A stretch of 64,000 nucleotides of DNA from Planctomycetaceae bacterium. GTDB lineage: Bacteria; Planctomycetota; Planctomycetia; Pirellulales; Pirellulaceae. Under the pieces are notes generated by a model. That model was given only the letters and a program-made list of their open reading frames with translations, did not search any database and was not told the origin of the DNA. The stretch lies in the NCBI GenBank assembly GCA_020638975.1, contig JACKHN010000018.1:62001-126000 (forward strand), in the 5' to 3' direction. The number at the start of each line of letters is the position of its first letter. Position 1 is the first letter of the stretch. The position numbers were made by a program, and so were the translations under genes. Positions 9,304 through 18,773 of the stretch are shown here, piece by piece.

Positions 9304-10125
9304 TTATCGAGGCTTCTTTTTCGCCAGCCCCTTTGACGATGCCTTTTTGGCAGACTTGGCCGTCTTCTTTGCAGAGCCGGATTTCACGGCTGCCTTCGCC
9401 TTCTCTGATTTCTTGGGAGCTGACTTCTTTTCCGATTTTTTCGTCGCTCGCTTCGGCAATCGATCTTTCGCATCCGGATCGATTTCAAGAATGATCGAGC
9501 GGACTTTAGGGGAATGCGGCGACGAGCCAAAGTCAACAGCCAACTGATGTAACAAAGAACCGAATTCGACGCCTTTGGTCTTGGGCACCGTTCTTTCTAG
9601 TCCGGGTATCCTCCCTTTCGATGCCTCGGCTTCCGTGATCACATCAAGCACGATGAATAGCTTAAATCCACCATAGTTGACGGGAATCGAATGTCCGGAG
9701 AGCGCGTTCTGCGCGACGTACGATACACAAAACGGCGTGACTCCGTTGATGCTCTCGAAGTCTTTAACAGCCTTCCCAAGGTTACCTTTCCGAAGGATAT
9801 CAATGTCGAACGAGTAGTACTTCTCGAAGACGCCCTGTAGAGCTCGCTTCAATCGATTCGCGGCCTGAGGGGGATCGTTCAACGGTGCCATCACTTCCGA
9901 CAGTTCGGCAATGGTCGTAACCCGTACCTCGTTCCAGTCGTAGTAGCTCTCTTGTAGCTTGGCAAAAACATCGTCGGTAACGTCGTGCTTGGAGTTTTCG
10001 AGACAGCACGCGTACAACAGATGCTCTAGTACCGAACGGTCGCTGGGCGGTGCCGCTGGCTTGAAATGTTTCTTGAGGACTTTGGCTGTTTTCGTCAGGA
10101 TATCGGCGCGGTTCGAAGCACTCAT
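9304..10125 (-). CDS. HhH-GPD/endonuclease III-like protein with histone H1-like basic tail
   Basis: 273 residues from ATG 10125, chosen because an earlier start (10254) would overlap the end of rbfA by about 100 bases. Residues about 1-210 resemble the helix-hairpin-helix base-excision-repair fold (VLEHLLYACCLE near the N-terminus, INGVTPFCVSYVAQ in the hairpin position). The catalytic Lys of endonuclease III (GIGPKTA) is not present, and the PVDTHV Asp motif reads PVNYGG, so glycosylase activity is doubtful. The last 45 or so residues are a Lys/Ala/Ser-rich tail (KKSEKKSAPKKSEKAKAAVK, AKKTAKSAKKASSKG), like bacterial histone H1 tails, likely to bind DNA or RNA non-specifically. It follows rbfA by 25 bp and is probably in the nusA-infB-rbfA operon. 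Family assignment is moderate. Confidence 0.75.
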   Translation of the reverse strand: MSASNRADILTKTAKVLKKHFKPAAPPSDRSVLEHLLYACCLENSKHDVTDDVFAKLQESYYDWNEVRVTTIAELSEVMAPLNDPPQAANRLKRALQGVFEKYYSFDIDILRKGNLGKAVKDFESINGVTPFCVSYVAQNALSGHSIPVNYGGFKLFIVLDVITEAEASKGRIPGLERTVPKTKGVEFGSLLHQLAVDFGSSPHSPKVRSIILEIDPDAKDRLPKRATKKSEKKSAPKKSEKAKAAVKSGSAKKTAKSAKKASSKGLAKKKPR

Positions 10126-10150
10126 GGTGTGGTCTATCGCCTGAGAAGAA

Positions 10151-10597
10151 CTAAGTGTCAGAATTGATCGAAGACTCATTCGAGTTATCAGAGATGTCGC
10201 TCGACAAATCGTCGCTAGTTTCAGCTTCGATGGGTGTGGCGTTGGCGTCGTCACCCTCGGGAAGGACTTCGTTCAGAATTCGCGCGACCGCAAGCGAATG
10301 TTTGACGCCTTGATCGAGTACAAATCTGAGCTTCGGTGTATAGCGAGTGTCGATGCGATTACCGACTTTGCTTTGCAGAAAGCCACTCGCACTTTCCAAT
10401 CCGCGGAGGCAAAGGTTCTGCTTCGTCTCGTCGCCCATAATGGAGACGTGGACGCGTGCCATCCGCATATCGGGTGCGACTTCGACGTAAGTCACAGTCA
10501 CATCGCAAATGCGAGGATCGGTTAGTTCCACGAGGATCGACATACTTACGACCTCGCGGATGGCTTCGGCGGCTTTCAAGAGTCGGCGGGAATTCAT
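10151..10597 (-). CDS. rbfA: Ribosome-binding factor A
   Basis: 148 residues. The start MNSRRLLKAAEAIREVVS, ILVELTDPRI and the KH-like core VTVTYVEVAPDMRMARVHVS match RbfA, which binds 16S rRNA helix 1 during 30S maturation. RYTPKLRFVLDQGVKHS is the conserved C-terminal motif. An acidic, Ser/Asp/Asn-rich tail of about 30 residues follows and is not part of the core. Its ATG overlaps the infB stop (ATGA, 4 bp), so the two are translationally coupled. Confidence 0.95.
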   Translation of the reverse strand: MNSRRLLKAAEAIREVVSMSILVELTDPRICDVTVTYVEVAPDMRMARVHVSIMGDETKQNLCLRGLESASGFLQSKVGNRIDTRYTPKLRFVLDQGVKHSLAVARILNEVLPEGDDANATPIEAETSDDLSSDISDNSNESSINSDT

Positions 10598-13311
10598 AAG
10601 GTCCGTGCAAACTCCTCGATCTTGTAAGCTTCAAGTACATCATCTTGCTTGATGTCGTTAAAGCCCGATAGCTTCATGCCGCATTCCAGTCCGCGGGCAA
10701 CTTCCTTTACGTCCTCTTTGACGCGTCGCAACGAGTCCAACGGATAGTCGCCGATGGTTCGACCGTCGCGATTAATACGGATGCGACATCCCCGCTCGAT
10801 CGATCCCTGAATGACGTAGCACCCGGCGATCGTGCCTGCCTTGCTGACCGCGAACACTTGTTTGACAAGAGCACGACCCAAATCGATGACACGCTCCTCC
10901 GGTTTCAGCTTGCCTTCGAGCATCGCCTTCAGATCTTCGGTCATCTTGTAGATGATGTCATAACGTCGAATCTCAATCCGACGATCATCGGCCAGGCTGC
11001 GAGCAGCTTCGTCGGGAATCACGTTAAAGCCCAAGATGACGGCGTTCGAGGCATCGGCCAGATGTACATCGCCGACCGTGATCCCGCCAACTGACTGTTG
11101 CAAGATCTTGATTTGGACTTCGGGGTGATCGAGTTTTTCCAACTCCTTGTTGATTGCTTCTAGCGAGCCTTGAACATCTGCCCGGATAATCACGTTCAGC
11201 ACGACAGCCTCTTCCGTTTGGCCTAGTCGGCCATCGGCAAGCAATTCTTGGAATCGCTCAAACGAGATCTTCGTCGAGCCTTGGCCACTTAGGCCGCTAC
11301 GGTGACTGCTCGTGGCACGCGTCTCTGCAATCTGTCGAGCCTCGGTGATGTCATCAAGCACATAGAATGCGTCGCCCGCGCCGGGAGCAACATCCAATCC
11401 TGTGATGTTCACGGGAGTCGAGGGACCTGCCTCTTCGACAGACACGGTTGGGTTCAGCGTGTCGTACATCGCCTTGACACGACCGTGCGATGGGCCGCAG
11501 ACAACAATATCGCCCACTCGTAGTGTTCCGTTGCGAACGATCACCTTTGCGACGACCCCGCGTCCACCTTCTTGCTGGGCTTCGATGCAGACTCCCAACG
11601 CATCACGCTCGGGATCTGCAACGTATTCGTTGAGTTCCGCGATCGCCAACAAAGTCTCAAGTAGCTCGTCGATGCCAGTTCCGGCGATCGCACTCGTTTT
11701 GACGACCTCGACGTCGCCGCCCCATTCGCTGGGCAACAAATCTCGGGTGGCTAACTCCTGCATGATCCGGTTCACGTCGACGCCTGGAAGATCAATCTTG
11801 TTCAACGCGACGACGATCGGCACGCCCGCGGCCTTGGCATGGGCGATTGCTTCTTCCGTCTGCGGCATGACGCCGTCGTCAGCGGCCACAACCAACACGG
11901 CGATATCGGTGACATTGGCACCGCGGGCTCGCATCTCGGTAAAGGCTTCGTGACCGGGTGTATCGACGAACGAGACCGGACGTCCATGGTTGTCGACTTT
12001 GTAGGCTCGAATATGCTGCGTAATGCCGCCGGCCTCGCCGGACACGACGTCGATTCCAAGAACGCGATCAAGCAGCGACGTCTTGCCGTGGTCGACGTGG
12101 CCAAGGAAGGTGACGATGGGCGGTCGTGGCTGCACGCGGTCGGGGTCGTTTTCTTGTTCGCGAATCTTCGTGATGATCGATTCCTCAAGCGTTTCCTTGG
12201 CCTTAATCTCGACATCGACACCAAGTTCCGCGATCAGCAGGTCGATATACTCGTTCTCGATCTGGGCGTTGATGGTGGCCATCATGCCAAGCCCCATCAA
12301 GGCACGCTGAACTTTTGCCGATGGAACACCGGCCGCTTCCGAGAACGTGCGAACCGTGCAAGGAAGCTCAAGAGACGCTTTCCCTTTTCGTGGGGCAGCG
12401 GTATTGTTGCCCTTTCGCGTGAGCGTCCTACGTCGACGCGATCGGTAGGTGTCATCGTCTCTGCCAAAACTTCGTGATCGCTGCGCGGGTTGTGATTTTC
12501 TGGCTTTCTGTCGATCAGCTCGGGCACTTGCCAAACCCGACAAACCACGTCCCGTTCCTTCGCCTTCTTCGACGACTTTTGCACCCTTACCGCGTCGTCC
12601 TCGCGCGGCGCTCAGCGGAGCATCGCCTTCATTGGCCGCTGCGGCAGGCTTGCGACTTAGGCCGCCCTTGCCGCCCAACGGCGACTTCGCCGGCTTTTCA
12701 GCGGCTTTGGCTGCGATTTGTTCGAGAGGCGCGGCAGTGCCTTTCTTCGCGCCGGCAATCGCATCTTTCGGAAGACGAATCTCCGGCTTCTGTGCCGCAG
12801 GTTCGCTCGATACCGCTTTGGGAGCCGGTTGCGGAGCGTCCGGCATTTCGGCGAGCCGGATCACTGGCTCTCGCTTCTTCTTCGGTTTTGGATCGTCGGA
12901 GCCACTGTCCTTCTTCTTCGCTTCTGCCGAAGAGGCACCGATGACCTTAATCTTGCCTTTGGCCACCGGCGTCATGTAATCATCGCGCGTATAGACCTCA
13001 GGCACGGTAGGGGCTGCGGGAGCAGCAGGGCTTGCTGGCGTGGCGGGCGCGGGACTTCGCGAAGACAATGGGCCACTGGCTCGCGCGGATAGCGGTGACG
13101 CTTTCGGAGGGACTGGCACCGGCGCCGGTGCGTTCTTCTTTTCGCCTCCAGCGAGGTACGTCTTCAGTTTGTCGACTTCTGCGTCCTCAAGGCTGGCCAA
13201 CGCGGACCCTTTGCCGGTGATTCCAGCCTTGTTACAGATCTCGACAAGGTCTTTGCTATCGAGCTTCAGTTCTTTTGCTAACGCGTAAATGCGAATTGGC
13301 ACTCTCGGCAT
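10594..13311 (-). CDS. infB: Translation initiation factor IF-2
   Basis: 905 residues. The N-terminal IF2 domain (VPIRIYALAKELKLDSKDLVE) is followed by about 300 residues rich in Pro, Ala and Lys, with an RSRRRRTLTRKG block. The GTPase domain near residue 400 has GHVDHGKTSLLD (G1), DTPGHEAF (G3) and NKIDLPG (G4), then domains II-IV with the conserved KVIVRNGTLRVGD and the C-terminal fMet-tRNA-binding region. It brings initiator tRNA to the 30S subunit. The assigned ATG 13311 directly abuts an AAAGGA, which is too close; the GTG three codons later (before PIRIYALAKEL) would have better spacing, so the start is uncertain by 9 bases. Confidence 0.97.
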   Translation of the reverse strand: MPRVPIRIYALAKELKLDSKDLVEICNKAGITGKGSALASLEDAEVDKLKTYLAGGEKKNAPAPVPVPPKASPLSARASGPLSSRSPAPATPASPAAPAAPTVPEVYTRDDYMTPVAKGKIKVIGASSAEAKKKDSGSDDPKPKKKREPVIRLAEMPDAPQPAPKAVSSEPAAQKPEIRLPKDAIAGAKKGTAAPLEQIAAKAAEKPAKSPLGGKGGLSRKPAAAANEGDAPLSAARGRRGKGAKVVEEGEGTGRGLSGLASARADRQKARKSQPAQRSRSFGRDDDTYRSRRRRTLTRKGNNTAAPRKGKASLELPCTVRTFSEAAGVPSAKVQRALMGLGMMATINAQIENEYIDLLIAELGVDVEIKAKETLEESIITKIREQENDPDRVQPRPPIVTFLGHVDHGKTSLLDRVLGIDVVSGEAGGITQHIRAYKVDNHGRPVSFVDTPGHEAFTEMRARGANVTDIAVLVVAADDGVMPQTEEAIAHAKAAGVPIVVALNKIDLPGVDVNRIMQELATRDLLPSEWGGDVEVVKTSAIAGTGIDELLETLLAIAELNEYVADPERDALGVCIEAQQEGGRGVVAKVIVRNGTLRVGDIVVCGPSHGRVKAMYDTLNPTVSVEEAGPSTPVNITGLDVAPGAGDAFYVLDDITEARQIAETRATSSHRSGLSGQGSTKISFERFQELLADGRLGQTEEAVVLNVIIRADVQGSLEAINKELEKLDHPEVQIKILQQSVGGITVGDVHLADASNAVILGFNVIPDEAARSLADDRRIEIRRYDIIYKMTEDLKAMLEGKLKPEERVIDLGRALVKQVFAVSKAGTIAGCYVIQGSIERGCRIRINRDGRTIGDYPLDSLRRVKEDVKEVARGLECGMKLSGFNDIKQDDVLEAYKIEEFARTL

Positions 13312-13405
13312 TCCTTTCGGGGGCGCGATGCACTCGTTGGACGAATCGCGTTCCCAGGTTCAAACAATATGGCTGCTACATGGTGAGCCTCTCCCTAAGT
13401 CCTGG

Positions 13406-14743
13406 CTAGGTTGCGCTGGCGTCTCCATCTTGATTTGGCTCTTCCGTGGCTACTGGCGCTGCGGGCGTTTCCTCGGCAGGTGTTTCTGCGGCTGGCGGTG
13501 CCGATTGGACGGCATCCGCTTCGGCTGCGGCCCGCATCTCTTCTTCGATTCTATCCAGCTTCTTTTGACGACGGGCTTCCGCCGCAACGACTTCGGCCTC
13601 TCGGGCTCGCACTTCCGCTTGATTAACGATCAGCTCCACTTGCGATTCTGTCAAGCCGCCCATCTCTTGGAGTGCGTCGGGTTCGATCACCTCCAAGTCG
13701 TCGTAGGAGAGGTAACCCTGCTCCACCAAGCTCTGTGCCAGCTCCTCCGTCATCCCTTCGAGCTCACAGAAACCAGCGACTGCTCGCTCGATCTGTTCTT
13801 CCAACTCGTCGGCAGTCATGATCTCGATGTCCCAGCCGGACAACTTACTTGCCAAACGAACGTTCTGGCCACGGCGTCCAATGGCTAGTGACAGTTGGTC
13901 TTCGCGAACTAGGACAATCGCTCGTCCGATCATATCGCACAGCAACACTTGCTCGACTTCAGCAGGTTGCAGCGAGTTCGGGATTAGCACTTCGGGATCA
14001 TCGCTCCACCGGACAATATCGATTCGCTCACCGGACAGTTCATCGACGATGTTTTTGATTCGATTGCCACGGACGCCGACACAGGCACCGACGCAGTCAA
14101 CTCGGGAATCCGAGCTGCTTACGGCCACCTTGCTGCGGTAGCCGGGCTCACGAGCCATCGCGTTGACAGTGATCACACCGTCAGCAATCTCGGGGATTTC
14201 TTGCTCGAACAATCGGGCAACGAGGCTCGGGTGGTTGCGGCTCAGCACCACTTTGACGCGATTTCCTTGAGGGCGCACCTCGTAAACAATTGCTCGGACG
14301 CGTTCGTTGGCATGATGAGACTCGCCTGGAATCTGTTCGCTGCGAGGCAGGATCGCTTCGACCGGCCCCAGGGCCACCGTCGTCGCACCGCCTTCAGCAC
14401 GTTGCACCACACCTGACACCATCTGACCGATTTGCTCTTCAAACTCCTCTACCAAGGAATCGCGTTCGGCTTCACGGATCTTTTGAATAATCACTTGTTT
14501 TGCGGTTTGAGCGCCAATCCGTCCGATGACTTCAGGATCGATCTCCTCGCCATTGCAGCTTCCCTGCAGCGTGCCCGCTCCGCGATCAATGGTGATCACG
14601 ATCTCCGACTCCTCACCGTACTGCTTTCGCGCAGCCGACACTAACGCCGATTCGATCGCCTGGAAGACGTACTCAGAATCGATGTTCTTGTCGCGATGTA
14701 GTGAATCGACGAGTCGTAAGACTTCACCGGGATTCCAACTCAT
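13406..14743 (-). CDS. nusA: Transcription termination/antitermination factor NusA
   Basis: 445 residues from ATG 14743, which has AGAGGG just upstream; an upstream start at 14800 would add 19 residues that do not look like NusA. The N-terminal RNA-polymerase-binding domain ([20 protein letters not shown]), S1 domain, two KH domains ([24 protein letters not shown] and [23 protein letters not shown], quoted in part of the motif) and a helix-hairpin-helix C-terminal part ([19 protein letters not shown]) are in order. A Glu/Ala/Pro-rich tail closes the protein. It heads the nusA-infB-rbfA group; no rimP is seen upstream, where an ABC ATPase gene sits instead. Confidence 0.96.
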   Translation of the reverse strand: MSWNPGEVLRLVDSLHRDKNIDSEYVFQAIESALVSAARKQYGEESEIVITIDRGAGTLQGSCNGEEIDPEVIGRIGAQTAKQVIIQKIREAERDSLVEEFEEQIGQMVSGVVQRAEGGATTVALGPVEAILPRSEQIPGESHHANERVRAIVYEVRPQGNRVKVVLSRNHPSLVARLFEQEIPEIADGVITVNAMAREPGYRSKVAVSSSDSRVDCVGACVGVRGNRIKNIVDELSGERIDIVRWSDDPEVLIPNSLQPAEVEQVLLCDMIGRAIVLVREDQLSLAIGRRGQNVRLASKLSGWDIEIMTADELEEQIERAVAGFCELEGMTEELAQSLVEQGYLSYDDLEVIEPDALQEMGGLTESQVELIVNQAEVRAREAEVVAAEARRQKKLDRIEEEMRAAAEADAVQSAPPAAETPAEETPAAPVATEEPNQDGDASAT

Positions 14744-14803
14744 TGGGACCCTCTTTTGGTTTCCTGTTGTTATCGATCGCGACTCGTTCCGAGTCGCCAA
14801 GGA

Positions 14804-16006
14804 CTATCCTCTGTCCGCTATCAAATTTGCGCCGCTGTTGTCATCAAATAAGTGGAGGTTCTCGGCTTTGAACCGCAGTCGGACCGCATCACCTCTTGCG
14901 ATGTCCGCACGCGACTCAACTCGACAAACCAACTTCGTCACTTCGTTCTGTGCACCACTTCGGTCGGGACCAACCAAAAGGTGCAACAGTTTGCAGTCAC
15001 CAAGCAACTCGACTAACGACACGCTTCCAAAGTTCACGCCGCTGTCCGTCTCGCATTTTTCCACCATTACGTCTTCAGCACGCACTCCCAACTCGACGGT
15101 TTGTTCATTACCCACCGCCGCTAGAAGCTGCGTCTGCTTCTGATCAATCTCTATCTTCAAACCCGCAGCAACAAACGAAAGCTCGTCTGCGTCGGCGGCC
15201 AATCTTCCCGAAACGAAATTCATTGGCGGTGAGCCAATGAATCCTGCGACGAATCGCGTTTTCGGTCGGTCATAGACCTCCATTGGGCTGCCAATTTGCT
15301 GTATTTCGCCATCTTTCATGACGACGATGCGTTCTCCCAAGGTCATCGCTTCTGTTTGGTCGTGGGTGACGTAAATCATGGTCGTCGACAATCGCTGATG
15401 TAACTCGTTCAGCTCTCGCCGCGTTTCCATCCGAAGCTTGGCGTCTAAGTTCGACAACGGCTCATCAAATAAAAAAACCGCCGGTTGGCGGACGATGGCT
15501 CTGCCTAGTGCGACGCGCTGACGCTCGCCTCCAGACAGCTGCCGAGGCATCCGATCCAGCAAATGCTCGATCCTTAATGCCTGCGCCGTTTGTCGAACCG
15601 CTTCGCGTATTCCGCGTCGCTTCGCCGCCACATTGGCTGCTTCGGTTGGGCTCGTCAACCGTTTCCAAATTCTATGAAGGCTATTCCCTCCGTAACGCAA
15701 TTCCAAACCAAACGCCATGTTCTTGTACACCGACATATGCGGGTACAAGGCATAGTTTTGGAACACCATCGCGATGTCCCGATCTTTCGGAGCCACATCA
15801 TTCACGATGCGGTCACCGATGCGAATCTCACCTTCTGTCACGTCTTCGAGTCCGGCGATCATGCGAAGTGTTGTACTCTTGCCACAGCCGCTGGGGCCCA
15901 GCAAAACTAAAAACTCGCCGTCATTGATGTGTAGGCTGAGGTTATTCACCGCCTTCACATCGGGAGCAAACACTTTCGAGACGCTTGCTAGTGAAACGCT
16001 CGTCAT
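14804..16006 (-). CDS. Orphan ABC transporter ATPase of the MsmK/UgpC/MalK sugar-import type
   Basis: 400 residues. Walker A GPSGCGKST is at residues 37-45, the Q-loop region reads AMVFQNYALYPHMSV, the signature is LSGGERQRVALGRAI, Walker B is AVFLFDEPLSNLDAK, and the switch His is in YVTHDQTEAM. The C-terminal 150 residues form the TOBE/MalK regulatory domain (FVAGFIGSPPMNFVSG is the typical junction). There is an insert of about 25 residues after GLELRY compared with MalK. No permease or binding protein is nearby, so it may serve several importers, as MsmK does in other bacteria. It ends 60 bp before nusA on the same strand. Confidence 0.92.
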   Translation of the reverse strand: MTSVSLASVSKVFAPDVKAVNNLSLHINDGEFLVLLGPSGCGKSTTLRMIAGLEDVTEGEIRIGDRIVNDVAPKDRDIAMVFQNYALYPHMSVYKNMAFGLELRYGGNSLHRIWKRLTSPTEAANVAAKRRGIREAVRQTAQALRIEHLLDRMPRQLSGGERQRVALGRAIVRQPAVFLFDEPLSNLDAKLRMETRRELNELHQRLSTTMIYVTHDQTEAMTLGERIVVMKDGEIQQIGSPMEVYDRPKTRFVAGFIGSPPMNFVSGRLAADADELSFVAAGLKIEIDQKQTQLLAAVGNEQTVELGVRAEDVMVEKCETDSGVNFGSVSLVELLGDCKLLHLLVGPDRSGAQNEVTKLVCRVESRADIARGDAVRLRFKAENLHLFDDNSGANLIADRG

Positions 16007-16211
16007 GCCTTCCCACCGGTAATTGCGTTAGTCTTAAGCTGCCGAAGCGGGGGCTTGGGCTAACGCGAGTCGCTCGAAATCCGTTTAGTTACAGAACTTA
16101 GTGGAATTCTAAAGCGGGTTAACATACCGGTAGTACAGGGAAGTGTCAAGCTGGCACCTGGTCGTCGCAGGGATGCAACAATTCGCGAGGCAGGCTTCCG
16201 ATCTCGCTAAT

Positions 16212-16958
16212 TCAAGCGAAATGTGCGAGATCATCTTTCGACAGCCTCCCGTCATGTAACGCCGACGCAACGAGTGCGGCATCGCATCCGACCGATGCCA
16301 AAGCGGCTAAGTCGGCGACTCCACGCACCCCTCCTCCGGAGATGAGTTGCAATCGCGGGTGCCGCTCACGGATCTGAGCGCAGAGGTCGATGACCGAAAC
16401 CCCCTCTCCGACGCCGACGCTGGCAATGTCTAAGATAATCAGCCGTTCGAATCCCGCGACGATGATTTCGTCAACGATCTCCAGAGGTTGGGCCCCGTTC
16501 CAAGCTGGAATGGCAGTAATCGGCTGACCGCCCCGAATATCAAGACTGAAGATGGCCCGTTCAGCGCCAATCCCAGCAACTAGATCAGGTAGGTCCTGTC
16601 GGCTGACAAGCGACTCAAGTCCGATGACTACCCCGTCGCATCGACTATCGACTGACGACCGATCTTTGAACGCTAGAGCACGGGATACCGAGCTTGTCCC
16701 TGCGTCAATGAGAAGTCGGAGTCCCGCCGCGCCGATCGAATCATATGCCTCCCAATTGGGCTCGATTCCGGCAATCGCATCAAGATCGGCAACATAGGTG
16801 TTACGGAATCCTAAGTTGCTCGCAAAGGCATTGGCAACACTTCTCGGCGTTGCCTCGCAATTTAGCACGCTCTCGACCGGTCGATACAGCTCCCGCCGTC
16901 CCGCGACACCGCGGACGACGAGGCCGTTTTTCAGATCAATTACCGGAATGATTTGCAC
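16212..16958 (-). CDS. HisA/HisF-superfamily TIM-barrel protein
   Basis: 248 residues. The start MQIIPVIDLKNGLVVRGVAG is the HisA-type strand 1 with the catalytic-type Asp, and YVADLDAIAG, LLIDAGTSS, FSLDIRGGQP, LIILDIASVGVGEG and ISGGGVRGVADL follow the barrel strands. The sequence is closer to the HisA-like group (COG1411) than to true HisA, because the phosphate-binding loops differ and there are no his genes around. Members of that group occur near archaeal-type C1 metabolism genes in some bacteria, but nothing here shows such a link. Function is therefore open. Confidence 0.8.
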   Translation of the reverse strand: MQIIPVIDLKNGLVVRGVAGRRELYRPVESVLNCEATPRSVANAFASNLGFRNTYVADLDAIAGIEPNWEAYDSIGAAGLRLLIDAGTSSVSRALAFKDRSSVDSRCDGVVIGLESLVSRQDLPDLVAGIGAERAIFSLDIRGGQPITAIPAWNGAQPLEIVDEIIVAGFERLIILDIASVGVGEGVSVIDLCAQIRERHPRLQLISGGGVRGVADLAALASVGCDAALVASALHDGRLSKDDLAHFA

Positions 16959-17023
16959 CAGCGAAGTCTATCGGATGCGGCTAGCCCCAGGAAGCGCCAA
17001 GTCGCTCCGCCCCAACACCACTA

Positions 17024-18613
17024 TTAGAACGCGTCTTCCACGGCTTCTTCGCCATACAGCGGCATGTGGCGATAGTAGACCTCGAGTATCATTGTGCAGA
17101 TTGCTGTCGTATAGAGTCTTCCGCCAGCGGTGCCGTGCCGATCGACGAAGTACCAGCTACCCTTCTCGTGACCACTGGGGGCCTGTCTTGCAATTAGGAA
17201 GTCCCGCATGCGGATGTTCCATCGCTCCCAATCGCTGCCGCCGTGATGATGCAGCACTTGCGTGGCGTAGTAGTTAAAATACATGTCCGTTTGCGACGGA
17301 CCTTGATTAGCGAGAAAGGCATAGCCGCCGACAAGTCGCGAGTCGTCCCGCCGCCAGCCGAGATACATGCGGAGCAACGTGGCGACCGAAGTCGGCCCGG
17401 ACTCTTTGCCGGGCCGCTGGTAGCCATAGAATACTCCGCCCGGATCTTGCACGCTGTCTAAGTACTCCTTGGCGAGCTCGGTCGTATGAGATGGCACGAA
17501 CAGCCCTGCCATCTTGGCACTCTTCAACGCCATGACTTGCCAGCCCGTGACGGTCGTGTCGCCGGGTGCACCGGGAACGTACCTCCATCCGCCGCGGGGA
17601 TGTTGGGCTCGGACGATGAAGTCGACTGCTTTCTGAGCGTAAGATTTTAATTGCTCGTCGCCCGTCATCGCGTAGGCTTCACAAAGTGCGATGGTTGCGA
17701 TGCCCTGCGAGTACATAGTGCCTTCTTGCAAGTCGCCACCGTGTGGCGTCTCGATCATCCGCCCGGTCAGATAATAGAGTCCCTCGCCAACAACGTCTTT
17801 ATATTTGCCTTGTTGGTGCGTGTAGCCCGCTCCTAAAAACGGGAGCAGCGCCAATGCCGTCGCTCCGGTGCTGGTGCCGACGGTGCCCGGATGCGGACAG
17901 CGGCCATTGCAACGCCCTTCTTGATGATTCAAATGCCAACTGCCATCCTGACGCTGATGCTCCGCAAGCCAGGCGAGACCCTGCTCGACGGCATCTTCGC
18001 TGGCTTGGTTGCCGCCGCGTGCGGCAACAAGTCTGGCTCGTTGTTCCTCCGTGCGGCCTTCGAATCCACCGCCAATCGGCGTGTTCGTCGCTTCCAGTAG
18101 ATCGTTGACGGATGTCTCGCGAAACAGATCCGTCGGGTGAACTTCGACAGCGGCGACGGTCCGAGCGGCGAAAGGCGAGTCGATGTTCGGTGCATCGGGT
18201 AGACGAACTTCCGTGGGTAGGGCTTCAATCACCTGTGGCTGGTCGTTGGCAACGCTGACATCCGGCAAGATGATGCTTGAATCGTTGGGCTCTTCTTCCA
18301 GTGTGTCACGGATCGGTCCGAGAACGATTTCCGGTCCGCGCGGACCATCGTCGTCGACGATGGCGACCAGGGCCAGGATGATCAGCGCAATCGTATGAAC
18401 CACCAGGCTGATCCCGCCACTGGCTGCGTCGCCACCAAACCGGCAGAGCATCCGCTGCCATCGCGTGCGCTCATCCTGTACCTCGGCGGAAACAACGACG
18501 GGCTCGATGTCCTGCCGGGCGATGGGCGGGGCCAACACGTATTGCACCGGGGGCTCGGCAAGCTCGTGCAAACAGATGTCGTGTGAATCATGGGGTGGAG
18601 GGTTGTGCGGCAT
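17024..18613 (-). CDS. Membrane-anchored prenyltransferase/terpene-cyclase-fold protein (paralogue 1)
   Basis: 529 residues. A cytoplasmic N-terminus of about 60 residues precedes one transmembrane helix (SLVVHTIALIILALVAIV, about 70-88). An acidic linker (EEEPNDSSIILPDVS) leads to an alpha/alpha-barrel of prenyltransferase/squalene-oxidase repeats (QGLAWLAEHQRQDGSWHLN, FIVRAQHPRGGWRYVPG, YLDSVQDPGGVFYGYQ). A C-x3-C motif (GRCNGRCPHPG) sits where the paralogue at 18774 also has cysteines. The DxDD catalytic motif of squalene-hopene cyclase is not visible, so cyclase activity is not supported. The end (LEVYYRHMPLYGEEAVEDAF) is shared with the paralogue. Probably exported scaffold or binding proteins of a planctomycete-specific family. 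Confidence 0.85.
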   Translation of the reverse strand: MPHNPPPHDSHDICLHELAEPPVQYVLAPPIARQDIEPVVVSAEVQDERTRWQRMLCRFGGDAASGGISLVVHTIALIILALVAIVDDDGPRGPEIVLGPIRDTLEEEPNDSSIILPDVSVANDQPQVIEALPTEVRLPDAPNIDSPFAARTVAAVEVHPTDLFRETSVNDLLEATNTPIGGGFEGRTEEQRARLVAARGGNQASEDAVEQGLAWLAEHQRQDGSWHLNHQEGRCNGRCPHPGTVGTSTGATALALLPFLGAGYTHQQGKYKDVVGEGLYYLTGRMIETPHGGDLQEGTMYSQGIATIALCEAYAMTGDEQLKSYAQKAVDFIVRAQHPRGGWRYVPGAPGDTTVTGWQVMALKSAKMAGLFVPSHTTELAKEYLDSVQDPGGVFYGYQRPGKESGPTSVATLLRMYLGWRRDDSRLVGGYAFLANQGPSQTDMYFNYYATQVLHHHGGSDWERWNIRMRDFLIARQAPSGHEKGSWYFVDRHGTAGGRLYTTAICTMILEVYYRHMPLYGEEAVEDAF

Positions 18614-18717
18614 GTCGCGATTATGCGGTAGCGTAACGAAACGGCTCGGGCGCAGCGCGCCCTCGAAGTATAGGTCGCAGGCGTCCGGTCAACTCCCGCA
18701 AAATGGACGCCGCGCGT

Positions 18718-18751
18718 AAAAAAGGCGTGCCTGACTCTTAGGCACGCCTTT
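18718..18751 (-). terminator. Intrinsic terminator for the second prenyltransferase-fold gene
   Basis: A perfect 12-bp stem (AAAGGCGTGCCT at 18721-18732 with its complement at 18740-18751) and a 7-base loop, followed on the minus strand by six T residues at 18723-18718. It lies 22 bp after the stop of the gene at 18774-20333, so this gene and the next one (17024-18613) are likely separate transcripts or partly uncoupled. Confidence 0.85.
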
Positions 18752-18773
18752 CGTTGTTGTTCTTCGAGCCTGC

